Source of the DNA: Argentina anserina
Taxonomy: Eukaryota > Streptophyta > Magnoliopsida > Rosales > Rosaceae
Assembly (NCBI RefSeq): GCF_933775445.1
Contig: NC_065874.1
Span: 994,501-1,058,500, forward strand
DNA: 64,000 bases
Reading direction: 5' to 3'
Part shown: positions 1 to 11,565 of the stretch, piece by piece
How the letters are laid out: each line of letters begins with the position of its first letter
How positions within the stretch are numbered: position 1 is the first letter of the stretch
The notes under the pieces: generated by a model
Database searches by the model: none
What the model saw: the letters and a program-made list of their open reading frames with translations, nothing else
Told to the model about the DNA's origin: nothing
Position numbers and translations under genes: made by a program

Positions 1-854
1 ATGAAATGGATGAAATTACTCATATTGAACTCGTTACTGGCAGAACGTTTATTAGCTTAATTATGTTAATGTGGATGATGACTTTTTTATACATTTATTA
101 ATTACTCTTTCTTTGATTGTTGGTGTATGTGTTATAAACCTATGGTTCATTCAAACTCTAAGTAGTGTTATGATTATTTTTCCATGTGAAAACAAATGAG
201 CAATAGTTTGAAACTATCAATGAAGTCTCACTTGACATTTGAAGAACGCTTTCAAAGCTGTGTTCAAATAACTATTTATGAAATGATAAACTCTAATACT
301 CCATCAATTCAATTATTATAGAGATCGTAATTACCTCTTCAATCATACCAGATGAAAATTATGGATTTTAAATATCATTACTCAATATTTTCAACTCTCC
401 CACTGTGATTCAATTCAGTTGATTAATATGAATTTTATTATATTAATTACGACATGAGATATATACGACATTTAATTTATTCATTATGATTATTAAATTA
501 GGAAATATTTTCGTTTTTCTTAAGGAAATATTTTCATGGAGATATATATAATTCGGATACATTTTTTTTAAATTTAAAATGATTTAGTTACCTTACAACA
601 TTTATTTAGATGAAAACTTTTGGTAATATTTTGTTGGTTTTTTTCTTAAAAGAAATATTATTTTATTAAGGTATAATCGATTTAAGGGGATATGTAAGGT
701 AAAAAATATTATTTTTCCTAGAGTATACATATTTGAATTAATATCATATTTACGATTTATGACTTTCTAATATTTAATTTATTTATGTTTATGATTAATT
801 AATAGCTATTATTAATTAATACAATTACCATATAGGCATCCACACACATATATC

Positions 855-946
855 TATATATATATATATATGTGTGTATATATATATATATATTTCACTC
901 ACACACATCTATATATATATATATATATATAATATAGGGCTAATAT

Positions 947-990
<44 letters not shown>
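855..990. repeat. (TA)n microsatellite cluster
   Basis: Three runs of alternating TA/CA are separated by short unique spacers with 'cacaca' flanks. The longest run occupies about 953-990. It is a simple-sequence repeat and likely length-polymorphic. Confidence 0.85.
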
Positions 991-994
<4 letters not shown>

Positions 995-1196
995 CAAGCA
1001 TATTTTGTAAATATCAAAAAATTTAATTACATTTTGAAAAAATAAATGATATAAAAAAGAATAAAAAAATATATTTATAATAATTTAGAACCGTTAGATT
1101 AACAAGGATAAAATTGTCTTTTCATTCAAAAATGGCATTTTGTGATTATTATAATTATTAATATGGCAATGTGACGTGATATACCACGTATGATTG

Positions 1197-1229
1197 TGGC
1201 GCCGGATCTGGCGCCATATTGTGGCGCCA
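1197..1229. promoter_or_regulatory. Cluster of three TGGCGCC (E2F-like) motifs
   Basis: Three copies of TGGCGCC(A/G) lie within 33 bases, each containing the palindrome GGCGCC. The last is followed by AAAA, so its complement reads TTTTGGCGCCA, which resembles the consensus E2F/DP site TTTSSCGC. The island is GC-rich inside very AT-rich DNA. No gene start is close by, so regulatory function is only a suggestion. Confidence 0.25.
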
Positions 1230-2671
1230 AAACATTTTCCTTAACAGGAAATGCCCCTCTTAGGATTTAACATGAAAAAGGCCATGTGCTAATGTACTTG
1301 TTATCACAGTTAAAAATTGAAAATGTAACGTTACACTTTCAATTTTTAAGTCTTACACTTAAAGGCTTGTCCAAAAATCTGATATCTCATTTTAATTTAG
1401 GTAATTTCGCAGGAGGTCGTCACTCGTCAATTAACTTTTTGCTGCTTGCATGCAGATTTGGCAACTTTGATTTGTCAAACTAGGAAGTCAACAATGTAAT
1501 TGACTTCCGATAGAATCTCTCAAATGTTTTCACAGGTTCTATGTTTGCTCTTTTAGTTATATATGTGGTCTCTAAGTGTTCTTATTGTTTATGACAGAAA
1601 TATGAATACTTATAGAATGTTTTTTCCTGTTGTTCGATCGAGATTGTGGTTGGAGCATATGACATATCACATGAACAGAAGATTAGATTCATATGCAGGA
1701 ATATGGGCGAAGCAGATAAGGAATAGAAGTGCTAGATGATTTGTTCTGTTCTTTCTTGTGGTCAGCCTCACTAAGGAGCCCTAGGTTGAACATGGTCAAT
1801 TGAATAAGAGCACACCGTCGCATCTGTGTGAAACAAACAAAAAAGTACAGATAATCGCATCGAATACAATCATAATATCTATGCAAACCTGTTCTCCCAG
1901 CTCCGAAATATGCAGATCAGCCCCATAAATTTGTGGCTAATCTTCCTCACAAACCCTGAAACAAAATTCGAAACCTTACGGAGGACGCTCGGGTATTGTT
2001 TCTGATGGAACGCATGGGGTGTGTCTGATGCTGAGAGCTAGATTGACATACAGAAATTGAAATGAGGTTAGGTTTCGCCTAATCTATGGTTTCGTGTAGG
2101 TGTATCAAATATAAACTAATCAGATTAGGCGTTTGTCATAATATTTATTTTTCACGTTTTTACCACTTGGTTTTTACTCAAATTAGTAAAAATCTAAAGA
2201 GCACCCCATATCAAAGATCCAATCTTACATCTATGTTCACACCATCTTCCTCGTCGACAATCATTTTAATATTCAAACATCCCCTCCTTCCTTCTGGCCC
2301 TCTCATATTCTTCTTCACACAGCAAAATCAAACGAGAATAATAGACTACATTACTACTTTCCTGCTTCTAAGAAATATGGCCTTGACTTTTGACCTTTCT
2401 GGCTCTAACAAAGCCATGCAGACAAATCACAACGTACCAAATCCAACCTAGCTGAGCTACCTGGATCTTGTATACTATTAATTAAACTTAAATCACCAGG
2501 TATAACCGTCCACCTTGATTAGATTAATCATTTTCATTAAGCTGCGGCTTAATCAGTGCTTGCACGTACTTGGCCGTACGCCCCCGTCAAGGTTATTATA
2601 TTGTTCAAGATCATATGCAGTCGTTTCTTGGAAGCTGACGATGTTTTGTCCCGGTCTCACCCAACTGGTTC

Positions 2672-2710
2672 TATATAAGAAACAAACCCTTCCCCATCTT
2701 CAACCTCTCT

Positions 2711-2752
<42 letters not shown>

Positions 2753-2832
2753 TAGCTCTATATTTTTCTTGCTGTAGTTATACGAATCAACGAAGTAAAG
2801 TCATCCATCAGGCTCTGTTAACTAGCTGCCTA
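2672..2832 (+). promoter_or_regulatory. TATA box and CT-rich leader of the MGNC-type gene
   Basis: A TATATAAG box lies at 2672-2679. It is followed by a (CT)n tract of about 38 bases at 2712-2749 in the presumed 5' leader, then the ATG at 2833. CT-rich leaders downstream of TATA boxes are common in plant promoters. Confidence 0.6.
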
Positions 2833-3210
2833 ATGGGAAACTGCTGCTTAAAGCGTGATTCCGTGGCGGTTTGGGCAAACGACGACGACGACTGGGTGAA
2901 CGTTTGTCAGCTCCACCAGACGCAGCAGCTGGAAAATCAGAAGCTTCTCGGCGACGTTCAATTTAGATCTTTGGCATCATCATCGTCGTGTAGACGAAGA
3001 GCGAATAGTGGCGCTGGAGACAATCAGATGAAGATAAAGATGACAAAGCGTGAGCTGGAGGATTTGGTGGGATCAAGAGGCGGCGCTATGAACGTGTCGT
3101 CGGTGGAGCAATTTCTGGCTATGGCAATCAACGACGGTGAAGATGAAGAGGCGGAGGAGCATCAAGGGCCGTGGAGGCCTGCCCTCCAAAGTATCCCAGA
3201 GGTTGATTAG
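2833..3210 (+). CDS. Small MGNC-type protein, possibly N-myristoylated
   Basis: This is a single-exon open frame of 125 residues. It starts MGNCCLKRDS, with Gly2 and Cys4/Cys5 suited to N-myristoylation plus palmitoylation and hence membrane tethering (inferred from motif knowledge). An acidic patch (DDDDWV) lies near residue 18. A lysine-rich segment, KIKMTKRELEDLVG, is at about 67-80. An acidic stretch (DGEDEEAEE) precedes the conserved-looking tail WRPALQSIPEVD. I recall similar short plant proteins with an MGN start, a K-rich 'TKRELEEL' segment and a 'WRPALQSIPE' end, of unknown function. The TATA box about 160 bases upstream and CT-rich leader support expression. The start is the first ATG after the leader and gives the complete myristoylation signal. 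Confidence 0.85.
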   Translation: MGNCCLKRDSVAVWANDDDDWVNVCQLHQTQQLENQKLLGDVQFRSLASSSSCRRRANSGAGDNQMKIKMTKRELEDLVGSRGGAMNVSSVEQFLAMAINDGEDEEAEEHQGPWRPALQSIPEVD

Positions 3211-4265
3211 TTTATTACTTGGGTCGATTCTTTCGGTTGGTTCATTTTGTTGAATGATTCTTTCTTTCTTCTAAATTAGTTTATGCTGCTCGATCAATAC
3301 GTATATGCATGTAGAGATTTGTTTATGTAGAGAAATTCTTTCCCTCATGAATACTGTTAATCCCTAGTTTTGTAACCCTTGCATTCTTGCAATCTAGAGA
3401 AGTCAAGTATCATTATGAATGAAATGAGCTGCTGACCCTACTTACTTTGTGTCTAGCTTCTTCTTGGTCGAACTTTGACTATGGAACTCGCTACGCTGGT
3501 TGGTTACTATTTGCGCCGTCCAAATAGTATATGTTTTTTTTTAGTTCTTGTTTATTCAAAAATAGAAAACATTATGTAACAGTGTCAATTATCAAGATAA
3601 GAATCCGACTCTCTTCTTATTAATTCACAATTTCACATCCAAGTATGCAGCAATTGAATAAGGACTACCCTGCAATATGAAAATTATTACCGTGTCGAGC
3701 GTACAAAAAGAACTTACTCATTGAACAAATACGTTTTGGAAGGTGCATATAGTAAGTGAACTATTACTCACACATCAAATATAACCGTAATTGTCAATCA
3801 AAGAAATGATCATTTGCATTAAACTTTATTCCAGATGTCGTTTTTTTTTTGTCACTTGGATGGAGACGGATCGGACACTGTTAACGAACAATCACTTGTA
3901 GTCTCTTAAGCAGTGAAAGTTGATGCCACGCGTTTTTGTTTTGTTATTATGCTTATATCAACTTCTTATGATAAATAATGCTTATTGTGAAGACAAGCTA
4001 GCTATAGATCCCCCACTCATACATCATTAAGATTCTCCCTCCACTTCAATTATGCTAACCATCATTCTCGCTTGTTTTTCCAACCAAAGCCAGGGAGCTT
4101 ACTCAAGACACCAAGGTCTATTTGCACCATCCTTCTGTACTAACGGAAAACGTTTGTGTAGTTATCAACTTTTTTCACCTTCCTCATTATTCTATATGAT
4201 AAAATTCAATAATTTGGTTCATTTAAAAATCCTAAAATTCTGGAAATCTGCCTCCTCTCCTTTTT
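3211..4265. other. Intergenic region
   Basis: The first ~250 bases are presumed 3' untranslated sequence of the upstream gene, with AATAAT/ATGAAT-like poly(A) signals. The rest is AT-rich with no recognisable gene. An open frame at 4052-4321 runs into the hairpin described next and is not called. Confidence 0.5.
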
Positions 4266-4531
4266 GGCGTTTGCTTCAATTAGAGTTATTAGACCTTCAT
4301 TGCTCTATGTCCCAGGGCTAGTTTATACTGTTCCATCTTCTCAAACAACTTAATGATACTGCTCTCCAATATTGGCTTTCAAAATCGTTCTCCTGAGCAA
4401 CTGCCTGGAATAAGTTTCGATTTTGAATGCCAAATATTGGAGAGCAATATCATTGAGCTGTTTGAGAAGATGGAACAGTATAAACTAGCCCCGGGACATA
4501 GAGCAATGAAGGTCTAATTGAAACAAATGCC
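4266..4531. repeat. Long near-perfect inverted repeat (hairpin), candidate young MIR/siRNA locus
   Basis: Arm 1 (4266-4387) and arm 2 (4418-4531) are reverse complements at roughly 90% or better, with a loop of about 30 bases. The main difference is a 9-base insertion in arm 1 near 4285. Transcription would give a foldback of more than 110 paired bases, the size and shape of young plant miRNA or hairpin-siRNA loci that arise by inverted duplication of a gene fragment. Arm 2 read on + translates to a plausible protein piece, ESNIIELFEKMEQYKLAPG, supporting gene-fragment origin. I could not name the parent gene. A foldback transposable element is the alternative, but no terminal duplication is obvious. 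Confidence 0.6.
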
Positions 4532-4798
4532 TAACCTTGCTACCAATCATTACCCATCAATCCATCATCATAATAGCATCAAGTCATGATGTTCCATGAC
4601 ACATCTCAGAGTTGGTATATCGACATTTAAACTCATCCCCTTCAACTTGTAATTATAACTTACGATTACCATGTTAACCCATTAAAAAATAGTCTTGTTG
4701 CTTAAGAACATGTTGACGCTTTGCTGTCACCTTTGCTTCACACTTCCATTCTGAGTTCAACCGCTCATAGGGTGATTCTGCGGACCAATAACAACCAA

Positions 4799-4870
4799 GT
4801 CGTTGTAGTATAGTGGTAAGTATTCCCGCCTGTCACGCGGGTGACCCGGGTTCGATCCCCGGCAACGGCG
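4799..4870 (+). tRNA. tRNA-Asp (GUC)
   Basis: The 72-base gene folds as a cloverleaf. The acceptor stem is GTCGTTG/CAACGGC with one G-U pair. The D-arm contains the A-box-like TAGTGGTAAGT. The anticodon stem CCCGC/GCGGG encloses loop CTGTCAC with anticodon GTC. The T-arm B box is GGGTTCGATCCC. CCA is not encoded, as is normal for nuclear genes. A run of seven T begins two bases after the end. Confidence 0.97.
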
Positions 4871-4872
4871 CG

Positions 4873-4879
4873 TTTTTTT
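4873..4879 (+). terminator. RNA polymerase III terminator (T7)
   Basis: Seven consecutive T residues follow the tRNA-Asp gene at the usual distance and would end Pol III transcription. Confidence 0.85.
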
Positions 4880-5084
4880 AACTAATCGTCACATACATCC
4901 TCAAACCAAAAACGACGTCGCACTAAAACCCGCGTGCCAAGCAAGGCCAGATGGCGTTTAATGCGCCAGTGCTCATCTATCTGAGTTTCCGGACCCCGGT
5001 GCCGGGACCCACCTCTCCCCCGAAACCGGTACAGCTATTTATTTCCCCTCCCCTTCTTTGGTGGGCCCCCCACAAGTGGTGGTG

Positions 5085-5087
5085 GGT

Positions 5088-5123
<36 letters not shown>

Positions 5124-5131
5124 TCTCTCCT
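5085..5131 (+). repeat. (CT)n tract in gene leader
   Basis: An interrupted CT repeat of about 45 bases lies in the presumed 5' leader of the gene starting at 5350. It creates spurious reading frames on both strands (4951-5226, 4977-5210). Confidence 0.7.
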
Positions 5132-5349
5132 CATCAAAGCAGCTCATCTCATTCAATGGCAGCTGCTCTCTTCCTCCTCTGCCTCCAACTTCTCTTCTAC
5201 TCTTCCTCATAAGTCATAAGTCTTAAACCCTAGCACCACCTCTGTCTCTCTCTCTCTGTTTCTTCTCTTCCCAAAATGCCCTTCTCCCAACTCCAGCTCA
5301 AACTCAAACTCCTGCTCTTGTTGTTGTGAGTTGTGTATAATCAAAAGCC

Positions 5350-8300
5350 ATGAAACAAGGGATGTCTCTGGACAAGCTCACTCCTATGTCTGGTCTCCTC
5401 TTCTTGGTCTTATGTGAGTACTTTTCACCTCTGCTTTCAATTTTGTTATTCTCTGGATTTCTTAACCCTTGATCTTGAATTCTTACTAATTTGTGGAGTT
5501 TGAGGCAATGTAACTGGGTTTTTTTGGAGATAAATTCGTGATATTTGGACTAATTTGACTAGGATGTTCTAGATTTTTACTGTGTTGTAGTGCATTTGGC
5601 TCTGATCTTGCATCTTTGAATCTATTGCTCATCATAGAGGGTTGGAGTTTTCATTGAGTGAAGTATTAATTTTTGAATAGTTCCTGGATTTGCAATGCTT
5701 CTGTTTTAGGACTGAATTGTGTAACAGACTTGAAATTTATAATGGGAACCTATGTATCTTAGCAATTTGTGATGGTAATTTCTGTAAGTTTGGTTAATGG
5801 TATGTCTTTACTTACTCTCTGGTGTGTTGTTCTATAGGTCTCCATATATGTTGTTGTTGTGCTTTGGATTCTCGTAAAGATCCTGTCTTGAGTATTAGGC
5901 AAAGAGATGGCATGTTACCTATGATCTCCCCTACCGAGGCTCCCAAGCCATTTCTTCCCCTTCTTGCTCCTTCGCCATTGGCACCCTTCACAAACATTAC
6001 TGTTCCGAAAATATCAGGTATTTCTCTTCCTATCTGAACTGGTCTAGTTGGATTAGATTTTATTAGGCATTGCAAAGGTGTTGTCTTGTTGCTGTGATCG
6101 TGCATTTATACTGTTGATGTGTGCTTTCAGGACAATGTATGCTGAATTTCAGTGCTTCTGAGAGTTTGATGAGTACGACCGCGATTGATTGTTGGTCGGT
6201 TTTTGCACCATTGCTGGCAAATGTAATTTGTTGCCCGCAGTTGGAGGCTACTATCACAATCCTCATCGGTCAGTCCAGTAAGTACACCAATGTGCTTGCT
6301 TTAAACGGGACAGCTGCCAAATTTTGTCTATCAGATATTAAGCAGATTTTGGTTAGCCAGGGTGCAAATGACACCCTTGCGCAGATATGCTCTGTTCGTT
6401 CAACAGATCTCACGGATGCATCTTGCCCGATTGTTGATGTTACTGAATTTGAGGAGACAGTGGATACTTCTAAGTTGGTTGCCGCTTGTCAGAAGATAGA
6501 CCCTGTGAAAGAATGCTGTGCTCAAACATGTCAGAATGCCATATTAGAAGCTTCTACAAGAATTGCTTCTAAAAGTTCTGATGTTTTGAGCACAGACGGT
6601 GGTCATGGTGTATTACCTGATCACATAAGTAGAGTCAATGACTGCAAAAACATTGTCCATCGCTGGTTGGCAAGTAAATTCAGCCCTTCTCATGCCAAGG
6701 ACGTTCTAAGGGGGCTCTCAAATTGCAAAATTAACAAGGGTGAGTTTGTGGTCGGCTTTCTTCTATTGGTTTGAAATTAATATATTTTAATTTGGGGTGT
6801 GTGTTCAACTACTTTGATTCACTAAAGCTCCATATTATCAGAAATCATGGCTTAAGACATAAGAGAATGTTCTTTATCTTAGAGAGACTAATCTTAAGTC
6901 GGAATAATGATCCTGTATTTGTGTTTGTTGTGCAAATCAGTTTGTCCCCTCGTCTTCCCCAATATGAAGCATGTTGCACTTGGCTGTGGGGATGATATAA
7001 GGAACCAGACAGCTTGCTGTACGGCCATGGACAGCTATGTCTCCCACTTGCAAAAGCAGAGTTTCATAACCAACTTGCAAGCTTTGGACTGTGCTGCATC
7101 TCTCGGAATGAAGTTAAGAAAATCAAACATCACCAAAGATGTGTATAGCCTTTGTCATATAAGCCTCAAGGATTTCTCCCTTCAAGGTTACTGCTTTCTT
7201 CCCGTCCATTTTTCCTTTAACAAACTATAGCATTTCTTATCAATTATCATGATTTCTAACCCAATCTTGAAATATCCTCTGGATGTCGTTGTGATGGCAA
7301 TCAACATTGTGTACACCTCAGTTGGAAGTCAAGGTAAATAATTTCTTTCATTTTCACTATTAAAATATTGTAATTTGCTCAAATAATTGCATAGCATTAC
7401 CAAATCGGTGGGCTCATTGTAGATTAGGAATTTAGGATACTGTCCTTTTTGATAATATTGCAGAGGGCCCAGCCATTTCTCTCTGAACAATCAGCTACAA
7501 TTTATGAAATTATATGCCAGCTATCTATACTTTTTAGCTATCACCTTATGTGAATTGATGTGTGTTAAGGCCCTAGATACAGGACTGCTAATGTCAGGAT
7601 ATGTCAACCTTCCAAAGATATTGTCTAAGGCATCTCTGTAAATGTTTTATCCTTCCTTACATCAATGAACCACGAGTAAAACTTGATTAGCAAATACTTT
7701 CCAGTGGCGTGCTGAAACTGTTTTTGTTCTCCATTGTACCTGAGTTTAGGTCCTAAACTGACATTTTTCTTCTTCTTTTTGTAATTTTTTTTTTACCATT
7801 TCCATATGATAGCATCCGGATGTCTTTTGCCAAGCTTGCCTTCGGATGCAATATTTGAAAGTTCTGGCGTCAGCTTCCTTTGTGATTTGAATGATAACAT
7901 TCCAGCTCCCTGGCCCACCTCTTCTCAAGGAGCAGCTTCAACATGTAGTAAAGGTATGCGTAGGCTATTAGCATTTAATCACTATATACCCTGCATTTGT
8001 ATTACTTCGTTATACACAAACCTTGTATATCCTTTCCTCTGTCTGGTTCTAAAGATTTCTGCCCGGCTTGTTGGAACTTCAGGTGTCAAGATTCCTGCAC
8101 TTCCTGCAGCAGCATCTGCAGAAAGGGGTGAGCACAGCTATGCATTTACCTTGATGGCATCATTCATCACCTTAATGCTATTTTTTGTTATTATAAGCAA
8201 TTTACCAGTCCCCTACTGCAGTTCAAAATTCAAAACAGCAAAGCTCTATTATTTAACTTATGGATATGTTTTCATGTTTTCCAGGCTATTACAACAATGT

Positions 8301-8355
8301 CTGGATACTTCCTCTGCTCACTGCTTTTGCCATGGTCTTTTTGATGTTCTTGTAA
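5350..8355 (+). CDS. GPI-anchored protein, At1g61900-like
   Basis: Eight exons: 5350-5413, 5838-6017, 6131-6739, 6941-7186, 7322-7333, 7813-7953, 8083-8127, 8285-8355. They join in frame to 455 residues, close to the Arabidopsis protein (about 430). The protein has an N-terminal hydrophobic signal (LLFLVLCLHICCCC), then a long extracellular cysteine-rich region starting near QCMLNFSASES. Motifs include CWSVFAPLLANVICCPQ, KECCAQTCQ and GCGDDIRNQTACCTAM, with several N-glycosylation sites. The C-terminal tail WILPLLTAFAMVFLMFL is a hydrophobic GPI-attachment signal. It would sit on the outer plasma membrane; its molecular role is unknown. The cysteine-rich region resembles what is now called the SPARK domain (from memory). 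The fifth exon has only 12 bases but is required for the reading phase. A pure G22 tract lies 110 bases after the stop. Confidence 0.92.
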
Positions 8356-8466
8356 ATGAGTTATCCTTGTGGAAAACTAGTCATTCCTTGAAGGATGATT
8401 CATCAATGGCTTCCTAGGATGATGCTAGTCAACCCCAATCTAGTCGATAGAAGATTGTCGTGAACT

Positions 8467-8488
8467 GGGGGGGGGGGGGGGGGGGGGG
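8467..8488 (+). repeat. Homopolymer G22 in 3' untranslated region
   Basis: Twenty-two consecutive G follow the stop codon of the GPI-anchored protein gene by about 110 bases. A separate poly(A) run of 14-15 bases starts near 8573. Long G runs are unusual in plant DNA and error-prone in sequencing, so the exact length is doubtful. Confidence 0.8.
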
Positions 8489-8589
8489 AGATGTGAGGTC
8501 AGTTTAGTTTGTTAGTTTGTCCTGATGATATTCATTCATGATTCTTGCCTGTTTCTGTTATAATATTTTTGTAAAAAAAAAAAAAACAT

Positions 8590-11565
8590 TTAGGAAGTTG
8601 AGGGATAAGCTTATATTGTAACTGATATCAATCGAGATTGCATGTAAATCGGATTGCAACCAAAATATATATGTTTCCTGTTTTTCTCTCTGCATCATAG
8701 CCTCTGGTTTGTACACTTTTGAGCATTGAGAATAGACACCAAAGCCATTGATTCACTGTTACAGTTGAATCAAATCCTAGCTGGTAGAGTTTTCAGTCCC
8801 CGTGATCAAACTAATTGAAACTATACTACTCAATGCATTGCATCTAAAACGAGAAAAGTTGAGATTGCCGAACTACCAACGATAGAAATCACTTTGTTAT
8901 AATAAGCAGATCTGGGTTTCAACTGGTGCTGTAAATGCTAGTAAATGGGGCAGATTAATAGCTATTGTGAACTTGTGATGAAGAAAAAGAAGCTGGAAGC
9001 AAACATTTGATCTTTTAGTAAGGTAGATCGACCCATCAAGCTAGATTTTGGAATCAAGAAAATAATATGGCTAGAAGTTGACCAAAAAGAAACAACTAGT
9101 TAATAGAGAAATGACTAATCTGGCTGGTTAATAGAAGAAACCAGGATTTGTCAAGTCCACCGATTTTGAGAGTAGGTCTTTAGGTTCAAATCGTTTGACA
9201 ATATGTGGCTCTATCATTTTTATCTATTTGATACTGCAGGGTGGGAGTCTGGGAGATTAGAGTGCTTCTGGGGAGAGTCAAACCTGCTAAAAGTCTGTTT
9301 ATTTCCCTCTCGACTGTTTTGTACATAATTTCGTTCCTGTTTCGTAATGAAATCACATAGGAGACTCTCAAAAATAGTTAGAAGGTCATATATACATGTA
9401 TCTATAATCAGCTGAATAGCTGTATGATGTTTATCTAGAGCAGGTACAAGATTCGAGTCAAGTACTCATATTCCCGAGTACTCTCATATGGAGTTAGATG
9501 CTATTGCATGGAGACCAATGACAGTGAACCCTGTACCAGGTACGCAGAAGCATGTACCGATTAGGGCAATAAGTTGAGGACTAGCTAGATGGCATACTAA
9601 CTGATCCAATATAAACCTCCAATCCTCCATCACATCGCGAAATCAGCACCATCTTTTAAGCTAGCTCTTGTTGCACTGGTGCAGTACGTACCAAACAACC
9701 TCCTCAGCAAATCGATCACTGCATGTCTGCATTAGCCACCCGTCATTTTCTGTGGCTGACTTGGCAACCCTGAACTTCCTAGCTCCGTTCTTGTGACACC
9801 TCAACCGGTGTCTACAGCCTCGTGTTAGGTTGGCAACACAAGAGTTGAAGACCGATATGCTTCAGTAGCTTATTAATTAATAGCTTCCTAACTGATGAAC
9901 TCATGGTCGCATACATATAGGATTATAGGTCCATGTCGATCATACGTACAGTTTGTTGAAGCTTGATTGATAATGTTGGCCATATTGATACATCATTATA
10001 CCGTCTATACGTCTTTGTTTTGTAGTAGAAATTAGCTAGAGATCATCGACCTGCTTCACATTTATATCTCGAGCTTGTCCGCCGGTAATAATCGCATAAC
10101 ATAACTTCTATTCCACCAAGTAGTCGATCTGCAATTCTGCATAACAGATCATTAAGTATTTATATCATTGACTTCTAAGTTGCATGTCTTGTTCTACTAT
10201 TATGATAGAAACTTAACAAGACTTGCTGGACCATTTGGGTGTCCTTGCTAATTCATCGATAGATACTGGTCCTCAAAATCTTTTTATCTAGCTTTCAAAT
10301 TATTCTCTCCAAATCACGATCCCTATATTTCTTTGTTTAAATACATTATAGATCGAGTGACTCGATAAGGTTCAAGTTGGAGTTACTGCCGTGTTATATT
10401 TCAAACCCAATTTTTTCTCCATGAGCTTGCTTCATCATTTTCTCTTTGAGACAAATAGTTCATTTAATTTAGCATGGATAATCAACAAGCTTGGAGAATT
10501 CGCACGTACAAGTAATCGTACGTCCCAAGTAATACGTACGTACAATAATCGATCAAGGCACCACTTACATACCTTTGTATTGATTTGACCAGAATCATCT
10601 GTTAGTGAATGTGTCAACGTTCGTTAAACTGTTTTTGACGAAGGGTGCTTCCAAAATTAACGTCCAGAGATAGCAGAGAAAATTACGCTACGTACATCGA
10701 CCGATCTTTCTTTTAGTTTCCAGGAATTTGTAAACTGAAAATGACGATATATCTGTCACTGCATGATTGCCAGTCAGGAATAACAATGGAAAACAAAGTG
10801 GAATTGGATTCGTGATGGATATATCTCATGCAATTCTCAATTTACATATATATTCTATGTATTCCCTAGGTTTTTCCATTGAAAGTTTAGTCCTTTAGTT
10901 TGATTCGTCAACAGAACAATATAGCAAACAAACATTTGTTTGATTATAATTATGTGGATGGGAGTAACGAAAGAAGAGAGCCACATGTACGACGGCGATA
11001 AGTACGTTTTACCGGTAAAAGGTAGCAATTATCTGGATAAGAGAACCATTTGCTTGATTATAATTTTTTATTCTCTGAAAATTACTGGTTGCTTGCTTTT
11101 GTGGATTGGGTTTCTCATTATTCTTTATTAATCATTATGCTTTTTGAAAATTAAAATTGAGATAGAGATACAAAGCCCGGGACCACACAGGCCCCTCACT
11201 ATATTCTTTCGTAGTTCCAGTCATGTTTTTATTTGTCTGGGTTTGAATGTATAACTTAATAATTTGTTTTTACTTGAGGTTTATTATTGTGCTAAGAACA
11301 TATCTCAGCACACACCAGATCGATACATATAGTATAAAAGGAGGTAACCCGATTCTTACAGTCGAAGTACTAAGAGATGTAGAAACGACATACCAGTAAT
11401 CTTCTGTATGTAGTATGTACTACTTGTTACTCAGACTTGGTTTAGCAATCTTCATACCAGTAACTTAGAAAAGACATTTGTGAAATGAATAGTTTAAATA
11501 GAGATGGAGAATCTAGTAACATAACATTTCTATTATCTTATGTCTACATGTTTTGATGAACATAG
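8590..11565. other. Intergenic region between the GPI-protein gene and the MATE pseudogene
   Basis: The stretch is AT-rich and has no intact gene that I can support. The only coding-like segment is on the minus strand at 9661-9861 (separate entry). No sequence resembling the missing first exon of the MATE pseudogene was found here. Confidence 0.5.
9661..9861 (-). other. Orphan coding-like segment, possible exon or gene remnant
   Basis: A minus-strand frame of 66 codons ends in TAG at 9661-9663 and has markedly non-repetitive composition. It has five cysteines and a plausible globular sequence, including RCHKNGARKFRVAKSATEND and FAEEVVWYVLHQCNKS. An in-frame TGA at 9862-9864 blocks it upstream and there is no ATG until about two thirds of the way in. 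If real it is a terminal exon or a decayed gene. I do not recognise the family. Confidence 0.25.

Larger units (their letters stand above)
1..2671. other. AT-rich intergenic region
   Basis: No supportable gene is seen. The stretch is AT-rich with TA microsatellites near 855-990 and a cluster of three TGGCGCC motifs near 1197-1229. Short open frames (for example 1286-1483, 2086-2451) have no recognisable domains, no splice support and biased low-complexity translations, so they are not called. The last part is presumably promoter of the gene starting at 2833. Confidence 0.6.

Noticed and set aside
855..990. Possible CRISPR-like or origin-like array
   Set aside because: The repeats are simple TA dinucleotides without distinct spacers, and the genome is plant nuclear.
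2086..2451. 121-codon open frame upstream of the MGNC gene
   Set aside because: The translation is rich in low-complexity hydrophobic/serine stretches, shows no domain, and lies in promoter DNA of the gene at 2833.
4951..5226. Overlapping frames on both strands with Ser-Leu or Arg-Glu repeats
   Set aside because: They are created by the CT microsatellite in the leader of the GPI-anchored protein gene.
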